Shown: positions 1 to 7,253, numbered from the stretch's first letter. The stretch is DNA of 64,000 bases from Bacteroidia bacterium (GCA_016787785.1 JAEUTO010000003.1:1-64000); one strand, 5' to 3'. Made by a program: numbers and translations. Notes: generated from the sequence alone by a model not told the origin.

Positions 1-1
1 C

Positions 2-133
2 TCAAAAAACTGGCATAAAGAACTTAGGGTTAAAAGGGTAGAATTTTACGCTAACTGTTTGATCTCCATGAAAGCCTTTAACTTTCTAATACGGCTAAAA
101 TCTTCAATAAAGTTCGATAATTTCAACCAGTAG
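2..133 (+). CDS. C-terminal fragment of an unrecognised protein (partial at window edge)
   Basis: A frame open from the first bases encodes 43 residues and stops at TAG 131-133. The fragment is basic and aromatic-rich (it begins SKNWHKELRVKR and ends KSSIKFDNFNQ). An intrinsic terminator on the same strand follows 19 bases later, which supports a genuine gene end rather than a chance frame. I do not recognise the family; the start lies outside the window. It belongs to the mobile-element segment that ends near 7965. Confidence 0.45.
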   Translation, partial: SKNWHKELRVKRVEFYANCLISMKAFNFLIRLKSSIKFDNFNQ

Positions 134-152
134 GGTACAAAGTAAAAAAATG

Positions 153-189
153 CCCTCAATCTTTATGGCAGTAAAGATTGAGGGTTTTT
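153..189 (+). terminator. Intrinsic terminator
   Basis: A perfect 13-bp stem (153-165 pairs with 172-184) with loop TGGCAG is followed by five T. An A-run at 144-150 precedes it, so it could also work in the other direction. It closes the partial gene ending at 133 and insulates the integrase gene at 308. Confidence 0.85.
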
Positions 190-210
190 ACGAAAAAGTA
201 TTAAGTCGTA

Positions 211-250
211 TTTTGATACGTTTTGATACAATTTTAACAAATTTAACAAT
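211..250 (+). repeat. Two pairs of 10-bp tandem repeats upstream of the integrase
   Basis: TTTTGATACG (211-220) is followed directly by TTTTGATACA (221-230), then ATTTTAACAA (231-240) and ATTTAACAAT (241-250). Both pairs repeat at about one helical turn, directly upstream of the integrase start. Integrase arm sites or an autoregulatory operator are possible; that role is inferred from position only. Confidence 0.4.
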
Positions 251-307
251 TGATTTTCCGCTTATTGGTTTTAACGTCTTTTTGTTGCTGGTCCAATCCA
301 ACAATTA

Positions 308-1438
308 ATGGCCGATTTTAAACCCCCAAAGATCCACACACATAAAAACAGCTTAAAAGTTAGGTGGTACGTTACCTATCAGTACCGGCATCCCGACACT
401 AAAGAGTTTGTCAGGTTTAGGGCATGGTTAAGCACGAAGCACAAGACCGTTGAGGACAGATTAAAAGCTATTCTTGACTTAAAGGCCTTTTATCATGAAA
501 AACTCATAAAAGGCTGGTCACCATTTCAACAAGAAGATATAAAATATACATCCCTGGTCGAGGCTTTTGAATATATTATAAAAGTTAAAAAAAGTACTTC
601 CCGGCCGCGAACATTGCAAACATATCAAAATGTGTTTTCAAATTTTAAAAAATGGTTAAACAGTAAAGGATTACAGGGCGTTAATATAGAATCTTTTAAT
701 AGTAAACAAGCAATGGCCTTTTTTGATTATTTAAAAGTTAGCCAGGGAGTCAATAACAGGACATATAACAATCATTTGCTACAACTCCGCACTTTTTACA
801 ATGAGTTAATTCAGCGTGAATACACAAATTACAATCCATTCAAAAAAATACCACGCCTACCGATTTTAGCGCCGGAAATTACACCTATTACTATTGACGA
901 ATTAAAATTATTACACGATCATTTAACTGTATGTAACCCTCAACTTTGGCTTGCTTGTCAATTTTTGTTTTATTGCTTCATTCGACCGGGTGAATTAGTC
1001 CAAATAAAACCACAACATATAGATTTAGAAAATAAAACTATTACAATATTACCAAGTATAAGTAAAAATAAAATGCAACAAGTAATTGTAATACCAGATC
1101 ACTTTTTTGAGGACCTAAAATCTTATTTGCATAATGTAAAAAAAGATTATTTTATATTCTCCACATATTTATTACCTGGATCAAAACAAATAAGATCAGA
1201 TAGAATCAGCGAGAAATTTAAAGATGAATGTAAAAAAATTGGATTAAACCATAGTTTTTACGATTTAAAACATACCGGAGCCGGAATGGCTGTAATTAAT
1301 GGAGTAAATATTCAAGATCTTAAAAACCAATTGCGGCATAAAGATCTTACTACCACAAATATTTATTTAAATAAATTTTCAAATATTGCGAGCGAAGACC
1401 TTAGAAAAAAATTCCCTAACATTAATACTCCATCATAA
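308..1438 (+). CDS. Tyrosine recombinase / integrase (atypical Bacteroidota type)
   Basis: This 376-residue protein has the layout of phage-type site-specific recombinases: an N-terminal arm-binding region, a SAM-like core-binding domain (about residues 80-185) and a C-terminal catalytic domain. Visible catalytic positions are Arg226 in FIRPGEL, lysines around 253-255, His344 in QLRHKD and the nucleophile Tyr353 in NIYL. The usual box II HxLRH is instead YDLKH (residues 318-322) followed by TGAG, so both the first His and the Arg are substituted. A KHTG signature of this kind occurs in Bacteroidota integrases, so it is likely active rather than decayed. It probably mobilises the surrounding element. 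Its att site is not identified, and whether it or the recombinase at 5502 serves the tRNA site near 7950 is unknown. Confidence 0.85.
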   Translation: MADFKPPKIHTHKNSLKVRWYVTYQYRHPDTKEFVRFRAWLSTKHKTVEDRLKAILDLKAFYHEKLIKGWSPFQQEDIKYTSLVEAFEYIIKVKKSTSRPRTLQTYQNVFSNFKKWLNSKGLQGVNIESFNSKQAMAFFDYLKVSQGVNNRTYNNHLLQLRTFYNELIQREYTNYNPFKKIPRLPILAPEITPITIDELKLLHDHLTVCNPQLWLACQFLFYCFIRPGELVQIKPQHIDLENKTITILPSISKNKMQQVIVIPDHFFEDLKSYLHNVKKDYFIFSTYLLPGSKQIRSDRISEKFKDECKKIGLNHSFYDLKHTGAGMAVINGVNIQDLKNQLRHKDLTTTNIYLNKFSNIASEDLRKKFPNINTPS

Positions 1439-1490
1439 TTTATAAACATTTTAAATTATTACCTTAATTTATTCTAATTTTACTTTATTA

Positions 1491-1699
1491 GTGAAGAAAA
1501 AAAATATTTTCAAAGTTATAATTCTTGGGTCTTTGGCAATACTATTAAGTTTGCCAATCTTTCCGATCATAGAGTTTCCCAAGAGTTTATTAATTCTGTT
1601 AATCGGTTAATAAAAAAATTTAACCATAAGCACATAGTTTTAGACTTTTCAGAAGTAAAAAAAATTTATACCACACCTATTGTTCCGGTTGCTGCATAC
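1491..1699 (+). other. Probable out-of-frame 5' part of the following STAS/ATPase gene
   Basis: The frame of the gene at 1700 stays open upstream to a TAA at 1475-1477 and encodes a plausible STAS-like segment (for example HKHIVLDFSEVKKIYTTPI) that runs straight into MDYYRDKG. This stretch has no ATG, GTG or TTG in frame. The only candidate start nearby is GTG at 1491 in another frame, followed after one Lys codon by eight A (1497-1504). One extra A, or a -1 slip on this tract, would join the GTG to the downstream frame. It may be a homopolymer error, a phase-variable tract, programmed slippage or a real decay mutation. Confidence 0.5.
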
Positions 1700-2761
1700 A
1701 TGGATTATTATAGAGATAAGGGAATTACCTTCGAAATTATAGGAGCAATTCCCTATTTAAAAAAAACTTGTTTTAATAACCCTTTACAGCCAAACGAAAA
1801 AGCAAATAATGCTAAACGTTTTTTAGATAAAGTTTGGACATTTTCTAATTCAAGAGATGTTTATAATATTACAACAGGCTTAATCGACCACCTAAGAAGA
1901 TCAACCGAATGCGAAAAAGGGGTTATAGAGTCTTGCGATTGGGGTATTAATGAAATAATGGATAATGTTATTCAACATTCCGAAGCCGAGAAAGGGTTTA
2001 TAATGGCTCAGGTTAACGAAAAAACTAAAATTTTAAATGTTACAATTTTTGACTACGGTGTTGGAATTTATAAAACTATGAAAGGTTCGAAGCCATCTCC
2101 GAGAAACGTAATTGATGCCATTTCGCTGTCAGTGCAAGAAGGGAAAAAAGGAAAAAAAAGTACCGGACAGGGAAACGGGATGTGGGGGTTATACAATATA
2201 GTAGATAATAATTCGGGTCACTTAACTATTGTTTCAGGCGAAGGAGGTATCCATTTTAGAGATAAAAAAACAAGTAATTTAAAAGATGTCCGATTTTTAA
2301 ATTACAAAAATCAAGCAACCAATATACATTTTCATATTAATTTAAATAAGGAAACCCTAATAACTGATGCTATAAAAGGTTATGTATTCGTAGACTTATA
2401 TCTAGAAAGTTTAGAAGATAACCAGGGACGATCTATTTATAAAATTCGTGAAGTTGCTTCGGGTACCGGAACAAGGGCATCGGCTGAAGAGATAAGAAAT
2501 GCGCTAATTAATATTTATACAGATACACGTAAACCGGTCATTATTGATTTTGAAGGTGTGGGAATAATTTCCTCATCTTTCGCGGATGAATTAGTCGGTA
2601 AATTAATTATAAAGCTTGGATTTTATCAATATCAGCGTATTTTTCAAATAATTAACATGAATCAGACCATACAGTCTATTTTGCATCGTTCTGTAAGTCA
2701 GCGAATTGCGCAGGAATTTTTTGGTATAGCCGATGAACCCGCAACCGATTTAAATAATTAA
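1700..2761 (+). CDS. GHKL ATPase with C-terminal STAS-like (DUF4325) domain
   Basis: Counting from ATG 1700 there are 353 residues. Residues 75-165 form a histidine-kinase-type ATPase domain: N-box EIMDNVIQHS (Asn89), G1 box DYGVGI (Asp118) and the glycine-rich lid TGQGNGMWGL (154-163). No phospho-acceptor His box is seen, so it resembles anti-sigma-factor-type ATP binding more than a sensor kinase. The C-terminal part (about 255-345, KPVIIDFEGVGIISSSFADE) matches STAS-like DUF4325 domains. The region before ATG 1700 encodes what looks like another STAS-like domain in the same frame, so the complete protein is probably longer. A regulatory partner-switching role inside the mobile element is inferred. 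Confidence 0.75.
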   Translation: MDYYRDKGITFEIIGAIPYLKKTCFNNPLQPNEKANNAKRFLDKVWTFSNSRDVYNITTGLIDHLRRSTECEKGVIESCDWGINEIMDNVIQHSEAEKGFIMAQVNEKTKILNVTIFDYGVGIYKTMKGSKPSPRNVIDAISLSVQEGKKGKKSTGQGNGMWGLYNIVDNNSGHLTIVSGEGGIHFRDKKTSNLKDVRFLNYKNQATNIHFHINLNKETLITDAIKGYVFVDLYLESLEDNQGRSIYKIREVASGTGTRASAEEIRNALINIYTDTRKPVIIDFEGVGIISSSFADELVGKLIIKLGFYQYQRIFQIINMNQTIQSILHRSVSQRIAQEFFGIADEPATDLNN

Positions 2762-2780
2762 ATAAAATAATATTCATATA

Positions 2781-2811
2781 TTTGTATTATAATTTAATGG
2801 TACTATATTTG
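2781..2811 (+). promoter_or_regulatory. Consensus Bacteroidota promoter
   Basis: TTTG (2781-2784), a 19-bp spacer and TATATTTG (2804-2811) match the Bacteroidota -33/-7 consensus TTTG and TAnnTTTG exactly. No gene of normal size follows; the promoter points at the short hairpin-terminator unit ending at 2936. Confidence 0.7.
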
Positions 2812-2816
2812 CATTG

Positions 2817-2936
2817 TTATTATAAAAAAACTGGTTATCTCAAAAAAAAATAAGTATCAATAAAAATGGAAAGAGATAGCCAAAATATGTGGCTAGTTTA
2901 AACAAATAAAACCCTGACTTTTTAGTCGGGGTTTTT
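2817..2936 (+). ncRNA. Candidate small RNA (about 120 nt) in the mobile element
   Basis: A consensus promoter and an intrinsic terminator bracket about 120 bases that hold no substantial reading frame. Inside lies a 10-bp inverted repeat (2832-2841 with 2873-2882, one G-U pair) enclosing an A-rich 31-base loop. The only reading frame starts at ATG 2866 and gives 11 codons (MERDSQNMWLV). It may be a regulatory RNA or a leader-peptide transcript. No known RNA family is recognised. Confidence 0.5.
2912..2936 (+). terminator. Intrinsic terminator of the candidate small RNA
   Basis: CCCTGACT (2912-2919), a four-T loop and AGTCGGGG (2924-2931, one G-U pair) are followed by five T. Confidence 0.8.
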
Positions 2937-3121
2937 ATATTTACTTAAGTCCAAAAATCCAGATTTATTTTAAAAATTTCGCAGAAACTTTAATCGGTGA
3001 TTTAGAAAGATCCAGGGAAACATCAATTAAACTTTATAGAAAATACAGAATTCGACCAGGTTAATACATTATCCTGTTTTAAAAACTAACTTTTCTTTAT
3101 TAATAAGCCTTGCAAGGCAAA

Positions 3122-3161
3122 AACATGCAAACATGTAAACATACAAACATGCAAACATGCA
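3122..3161 (+). repeat. Five tandem 8-bp iterons (AACATGCA type)
   Basis: Five head-to-tail octamers: AACATGCA, AACATGTA, AACATACA, AACATGCA, AACATGCA. Units 1, 4 and 5 are identical and the other two carry one change each. The core ACATGCA/ACATGT is near-palindromic, as expected for a protein-binding iteron. Confidence 0.8.
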
Positions 3162-3550
3162 AAAAAGCAGTTTCCTATATATTATATAAAATATAATAAA
3201 ATATATGATAATAAAATAAAGTAAAAAATAATAAACTAAATGATAATAAATTAAGTATAGGAAATAACCAAAGATAATTAACCCTTTACGATCCGTTTAG
3301 CAAGATAAAAAACTGATTTTAGGGGTGTGACCGGATTTTAAAATATCAAAATTGAAAATTCGCCGATTTAAGCGACTTAATATGGCCGAATGAATCAATA
3401 CTCCGCTTTTTTATTTCAAGGCAACTTAACTAAAACTAAACAGCTTTAGATTTAATTTTAAAAATGAGTGACATGGTAAAATTATAGTTTTTGATTTTTG
3501 AAAGATTAAAAAAATAATTCTGTAAAAATAAGCTACCACAATTACCACAT

Positions 3551-3743
3551 TACTACAACCGGCTAAAAGCCTTATCAAATCTATAAATCAATGTAGTAGT
3601 TATAAATTAAATATGTAGTAGCTCCCTACTATACAAGCGTATTGTAGTAGCTTGTAGTAGCTTGTAGTAAGTATAAAATTTAGTAGTTACTACAGTTAAA
3701 CGCATTAATAAAAAGGTTTACAGAGATTTGTAGTAATGTAGTA
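3551..3743. repeat. Cluster of TGTAGTA iterons on both strands
   Basis: TGTAGTA occurs at 3592, 3614, 3643, 3653, 3663, 3729 and 3737 on the plus strand, and its complement TACTACA at 3551 and 3688. The copies at 3643, 3653 and 3663 are exactly 10 bp apart, one helical turn, within the unit CTTGTAGTA(G/A). The cluster ends about 150 bp from the end of the VapE-type gene. An initiator-binding site is the likeliest explanation. Confidence 0.65.
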
Positions 3744-3882
3744 ACTATATAATAAAAATAAATAATCGGTAGTTTTTACTTTTTGATTTAATTTTAACAA
3801 TGTGATCGAAAAATAACATAACCAAATACTACTAGATCCGTAGCAGTTAAATTTATCTACACCTGCAGGATCTTACACAAAC

Positions 3883-3906
3883 AAAAAAACCGCTATATAG
3901 CGGTTT
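3883..3906 (-). terminator. Intrinsic terminator overlapping the end of the VapE-type gene
   Basis: On the minus strand AAACCGCTA and TAGCGGTTT (3898-3906 and 3887-3895) form a 9-bp stem with a TA loop, followed by seven T. The stem contains the stop codon of the gene ending at 3893. Confidence 0.8.
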
Positions 3907-5119
3907 CTGTATTTAAATAAAGCCAATACCCTTTAACAGGCGGTGAGTTTTTTTCTTTTCTCCTCGACTCCTTTTTAAATCCAAGACTAATCATTGCGGA
4001 TCCTATTTTATGTATGTTTAAATTCCTATAACGCTGGTTTATGGTTTCTAAATAGTTTAATATATCAGTAGCGGTCATAAACTTTATTTTTTCCGCGTTT
4101 TGTTCATTCGGTTTGATAAAATATTCTTTAATAATTTGCATTTCCAATGTCTGAATTTTAAATTCCTCATTATTTGTTTCAACCTCATTTAACTCTTGTT
4201 TAGTTAAATCACTATTGAAATTATTTTTATACAAATGAAAGGCCTGGGCCCAAACCTTATTAATATCTATATCTTGACTATAGCTAAAATTAATTCCTTC
4301 GATTTTAAAATTTAACCATCTTACGTTACCGGTATGATCTGTCAAGAACTCATCATTATTTGTTGTACCCATAAAACTTGCGCGGCGCGGCTCTGTTTTA
4401 GAATTTGAAGCATATGGCCGACGAATATTTACATTAACTTTTGAAATATATGTTTTTAATCTGTCCGTATCTTCTTTTCCTATGTTAGCCAATTCATCCA
4501 TATTAATAATAAAATTTTGCATGAGGGATATTTCACCGTCTTTAGTTTTAAAATCCGGATTTTCCGCGTAATAGCTTTCTAATTGTTTTGGCACTAAAAA
4601 ACGTACAAATGTGCTTTTACCATCGTTTTGCTTACCAATTAAAACAAAGATTTGCTTATTAAAGTATTTATCATCAACAGCACATTTAACAGTCCTTACA
4701 ATCCATTTCTTAAAATGTACTTTTATGTCCATTGGAGCTGCAGGGTAGTTAATATAAGATATAAGTTTTTCGATATGGTCGGTTTTTAGATCCCAGGCCG
4801 GTAATTTTTCAAAATATTTCAAAATCGGATTATAACTTTCTACAATGCTACTTTTTAAAATTTCTTTAAAATCTTTTTCTTTAAAGTAAATATTGTTTTC
4901 CCTTAAATGCACATACACATCTGAATCATTAAGAAACTTAAAATCTTTTTCCGCTTTTATTTTATACTCTATTTCGTTCCGTACAATATTATACCGAAAA
5001 TCCCAGGTTTGTAGCATATAATCACGTAAGAGAGTAAAGTTATTTTGCGGTTTTTCCGACTCCTTCGGATAATCGCTTTCAAGGGATTTTGATTTTTTTT
5101 CTTTGGCTGAATTTGGCAT
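3893..5119 (-). CDS. VapE-type (virulence-associated E family) AAA+ ATPase / replication protein
   Basis: From ATG 5119 the protein has 408 residues. The ATPase core shows Walker A GKQNDGKST (about 162-170), Walker B FIINMDEL (about 203-210) and a downstream block RRASFMGTTNNDEFL with DHTGNVRWL, the hallmark layout of VapE-family P-loop proteins. These occur in phage satellites, genomic islands and phages, where they are thought to act as replication helicases or initiators. A longer open frame to 5233 exists, but it runs through a terminator hairpin (5132-5156) and into the end of the upstream gene, so ATG 5119 is preferred. A separate primase domain is not evident. Iterons lie just beyond its 3' end. 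Confidence 0.8.
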   Translation of the reverse strand: MPNSAKEKKSKSLESDYPKESEKPQNNFTLLRDYMLQTWDFRYNIVRNEIEYKIKAEKDFKFLNDSDVYVHLRENNIYFKEKDFKEILKSSIVESYNPILKYFEKLPAWDLKTDHIEKLISYINYPAAPMDIKVHFKKWIVRTVKCAVDDKYFNKQIFVLIGKQNDGKSTFVRFLVPKQLESYYAENPDFKTKDGEISLMQNFIINMDELANIGKEDTDRLKTYISKVNVNIRRPYASNSKTEPRRASFMGTTNNDEFLTDHTGNVRWLNFKIEGINFSYSQDIDINKVWAQAFHLYKNNFNSDLTKQELNEVETNNEEFKIQTLEMQIIKEYFIKPNEQNAEKIKFMTATDILNYLETINQRYRNLNIHKIGSAMISLGFKKESRRKEKNSPPVKGYWLYLNTETAI

Positions 5120-5131
5120 ATTAAATAATTT

Positions 5132-5156
5132 AAAAAAGGCCCTGGTTAGGGGCCTT
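5132..5156 (-). terminator. Terminator or attenuator between the 103-residue gene and vapE-like gene
   Basis: Read on the minus strand, AAGGCCC (5150-5156) pairs with GGGCCTT (5136-5142) across a 7-base loop and is followed by six T (5132-5137). It sits after the stop at 5169 and 13 bases before ATG 5119, so transcription of the VapE-type gene from upstream must read through it. Confidence 0.7.
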
Positions 5157-5168
5157 ATATACTTAAGT

Positions 5169-5480
5169 TTATTTTCCGGCGTCCGGAGGCTTAGGGGTAT
5201 TGTTGTTTGTAGTTGTGAGAATAGATATTTCATTTTTTTCTACCTTATCTAAACCCTTACTCATCCGTAAAACATTTAAAAGATCAAAGAAAAAAATTGT
5301 CATAGCTTCTCTTTGGTTTCCGTGCGTTTCTTCCGAAACATTACTTTGTATCCATCCACAAAAAAACTGTTCTAAATAATTTATCGCTCCTTGATTTCCG
5401 TTCCAATCATTTAATTTAATGATCTCGTTATAAATATTTATAACATCGTCATTAGTGGGGCTTTTTGTTTTATTTTTCAT
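5169..5480 (-). CDS. Hypothetical protein, 103 residues
   Basis: This small acidic protein has no recognised domain. It contains a hydrophobic stretch FFFDLLNVL and a Thr/Asn/Pro-rich tail. It lies 21 bases downstream of the integrase gene at 5502-6428 on the same strand and so is probably cotranscribed with it. Its position between integrase and VapE-type ATPase resembles accessory genes of satellite-like elements, but no function can be assigned. Confidence 0.6.
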   Translation of the reverse strand: MKNKTKSPTNDDVINIYNEIIKLNDWNGNQGAINYLEQFFCGWIQSNVSEETHGNQREAMTIFFFDLLNVLRMSKGLDKVEKNEISILTTTNNNTPKPPDAGK

Positions 5481-5501
5481 AATAAATTTTTTAATAATTA
5501 A

Positions 5502-6428
5502 TTAAGCAATTTTAAGTCTTACCATTTCGGCCTCAATTTTTCCTTTTGACGTTTTCACATAATGGTTTCTACAAACATCATCTGTATTACCTAACATTGA
5601 GGCTATGGTATTTGTGGACCATCCTTGTTGATCCTTGTTTGTGGCAAAAGTTTTTCTACCGGTATGTGTGGTTAGATATTTTTCAATTCCCAGGATCTGA
5701 GCCATTTCCTTTATATATCGGTTATAAGCTCCATTATGTAGGTATGGAAGTTTACCTCCATATTTTTCATGGATTTTTAAAGCGTTTATAAAATCCTTGT
5801 GCCACAAAGGAACATAAAACGGTTTATTTGTTTTACCTCTAACGCTCTCTATCCACAACTGATCTAAAGAATCTTTAATTGTTTTATATGAAAATAAATC
5901 CATGTAAGACAAACCGGAAGACGTTTGAAAAGTATATAGATCCTGGGCTTTTTGGTAGACACTACTCTCCCATTTTGCCGATACCCATTTTTTCAGTTCA
6001 ACATCTTCTAGGGCTACGACTTCCTTAACTTTATCCCTCTTGGTTTTAAGAAATGAAATAGAATTGTACTTTACAAAACCTTTCGTTAAGGCGTAGTCCA
6101 TAACTCTTTTGCATTGGTTTATGTGTTTTGAGCTATGTGTAAGACCGCAAGACGAAAGATTTTTATGTAGCCAATGTCTAAAATCCTCAATTATAGCGGC
6201 GTTTAATTCTTCCGCTGTAATATTTATCATATCTACATTTTTAAGAAACGCTTCCAGGTTATCACAAAAGTTATTATACTTTGATTGAGTTTTTAGCGAA
6301 AGGCTATTTTGTAAAGCTTCTCGCTCGTTAAATTCTCGAAACAATTCTATAAAGGTTGGTTGAGTTTTACTTTTTGTTGTTGCCTCGTTGTTTTTGGGTC
6401 TCAACAAAAAATCAAATAGATTTTTCAT
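5502..6428 (-). CDS. Tyrosine recombinase / integrase, IntDOT-like active site
   Basis: This 308-residue recombinase has a SAM-like core-binding domain (about 25-125) and a catalytic domain. It keeps the box II His and Arg (His255 and Arg258 in THTGRKTFA), a Lys in RGKTNK (199) and the nucleophile Tyr290 in RNHYVK. Two positions deviate. The box I Arg is Ser174 (SSGLSYMDL), and the third His/Trp position is Asn281 (MLGNTDD). Loss of the first Arg, replaced by Ser, is documented for IntDOT of the Bacteroides element CTnDOT, so the enzyme may still be active. It is the first gene of an int, orf103, vapE-like minus-strand set. Confidence 0.85.
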   Translation of the reverse strand: MKNLFDFLLRPKNNEATTKSKTQPTFIELFREFNEREALQNSLSLKTQSKYNNFCDNLEAFLKNVDMINITAEELNAAIIEDFRHWLHKNLSSCGLTHSSKHINQCKRVMDYALTKGFVKYNSISFLKTKRDKVKEVVALEDVELKKWVSAKWESSVYQKAQDLYTFQTSSGLSYMDLFSYKTIKDSLDQLWIESVRGKTNKPFYVPLWHKDFINALKIHEKYGGKLPYLHNGAYNRYIKEMAQILGIEKYLTTHTGRKTFATNKDQQGWSTNTIASMLGNTDDVCRNHYVKTSKGKIEAEMVRLKIA

Positions 6429-6522
6429 ATATTTGTTTTTTAATTCTTAAATATTAAGGGCAACCCTGGCAGGAATTAACCCTATGTTAAAATTGATTTT
6501 CGCAGATTAGGTTTAACAAAAT

Positions 6523-6555
6523 CCCCGACACTATCATGTATGTCGGGGTTTTTTT
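6523..6555 (+). terminator. Plus-strand intrinsic terminator with no matching plus-strand gene
   Basis: CCCCGACA (6523-6530) and TGTCGGGG (6541-6548) enclose a 10-base loop and are followed by seven T. The minus strand has no T-run after the stem, so it acts for plus-strand transcripts. No plus-strand gene lies between 2761 and 7281; a short untranslated transcript from about 6440 is possible. Confidence 0.7.
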
Positions 6556-6637
6556 GTTGCCGGTATTTATTACAGTTTAAATCATGAAAGTAAAATACTG
6601 CTTTATCTTACCGGGCTTGGAAAGATTCTGTTAATTT

Positions 6638-6979
6638 TCATGGAGGCCGAGAATAGAATATATTTAAATATTTATTCATGATGTTTTTTTTCCATAATTC
6701 AATTTCAATTTCTTGATAGAATAAAAGATATTTTCTTCGTTGGCGAAGGCCAAAGAAATATTCATCCAAATATTTTTCAGCTCTTTTATAAGTGTTGTGG
6801 TTAACAAAAACACCGTGGCCCCATACTTTCCCCGTAAAAGGATCAAAAAAAGGGTCGTTATTATTAAACGGAAGGAATGTAACATACTTTAAGTTTGTTA
6901 TTCCAAATTTTTCCATTGCAAGAGAGAAGTACTCGCTTGAAGGTTGTTTTAATTGACGGTCGGGATTTGTATTTTTCAT
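6638..6979 (-). CDS. Hypothetical protein, 113 residues
   Basis: A 113-residue basic, aromatic-rich protein with no recognised domain (segments such as FFGLRQRRKYLLFYQEIEIEL). It overlaps the end of the helix-turn-helix gene at 6976 by an ATGA-type junction, indicating translational coupling. Small proteins paired with a Cro/XRE-type regulator in mobile elements are often regulatory or toxin/antitoxin partners, but nothing here decides that. Confidence 0.55.
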   Translation of the reverse strand: MKNTNPDRQLKQPSSEYFSLAMEKFGITNLKYVTFLPFNNNDPFFDPFTGKVWGHGVFVNHNTYKRAEKYLDEYFFGLRQRRKYLLFYQEIEIELWKKNIMNKYLNIFYSRPP

Positions 6980-7179
6980 CGATTAATCAAGTCGTTAATT
7001 GGCACTTTAAAAAAATCTGAAATTTTTTGCAACTCTTCAAGTGTTGCGGATTTTTCATTTCGCAAGATTTGCCCAAGTCTTTTTTGACCGATACTTAACG
7101 ATTTATAAAGTGTCGTTTCGGGTTTAAATACGAAAAGATCCGGGGCCGCTCTCAGTAATGCAATTTTTATTGTATTCAT
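6976..7179 (-). CDS. Small XRE/Cro-type helix-turn-helix regulator
   Basis: From ATG 7179 this is a 67-residue protein: the segment SIGQKRLGQILRNEKSATLE followed by LQKISDFFKVPINDLI has the two-helix pattern of Cro/C1-type regulators. A 5' extension to 7248 is open, but it would place coding sequence across the -7 promoter element at 7200-7207, so the shorter form is preferred. It is divergent from the regulator at 7281, a layout typical of lysogeny-type switches. Confidence 0.65.
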   Translation of the reverse strand: MNTIKIALLRAAPDLFVFKPETTLYKSLSIGQKRLGQILRNEKSATLEELQKISDFFKVPINDLINR

Positions 7180-7199
7180 TTTATTTAATATTTTATGTA

Positions 7200-7207
7200 C
7201 AAATATA
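7200..7207 (-). promoter_or_regulatory. -7 element for the minus-strand regulator gene
   Basis: TATATTTG read on the minus strand, 21 bases before ATG 7179. No good TTTG is seen at the -33 position, so it may need an activator or be weak. Confidence 0.4.
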
Positions 7208-7253
7208 CTATATTTTATTTTAATATGGACTATTATTATTAAATACAACGGAT

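Larger units (their letters stand above)
2937..3882. other. Long AT-rich non-coding segment, possible replication origin
   Basis: No credible gene is seen in about 950 bases. The segment holds two repeat clusters (3122-3161 and 3551-3743, listed separately), a strongly AT-rich stretch at about 3175-3260, and the 3' end of the VapE-type gene at its right edge. Iterons, an AT-rich unwinding region and an adjacent helicase-type gene suggest a replication origin. This is inference from layout. Confidence 0.4.

Noticed and set aside
1475-1608. Separate small membrane protein starting at GTG 1491
   Set aside because: The 38-codon hydrophobic frame (GTG to TAA at 1606-1608) lies wholly within the better-supported frame that continues into the ATPase gene; it could be a chance frame.
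3540-3760. Regularly spaced GTAGTA-type repeats as a CRISPR array
   Set aside because: Units are only 7-10 bp, occur on both strands and have irregular, repeat-like spacers; no cas genes are present. Iterons explain them better.
5132-5156. Extension of the VapE-type protein to ATG 5233
   Set aside because: The added N-terminus would cross a terminator hairpin and the end of the adjacent gene in another frame; ATG 5119 is sufficient.
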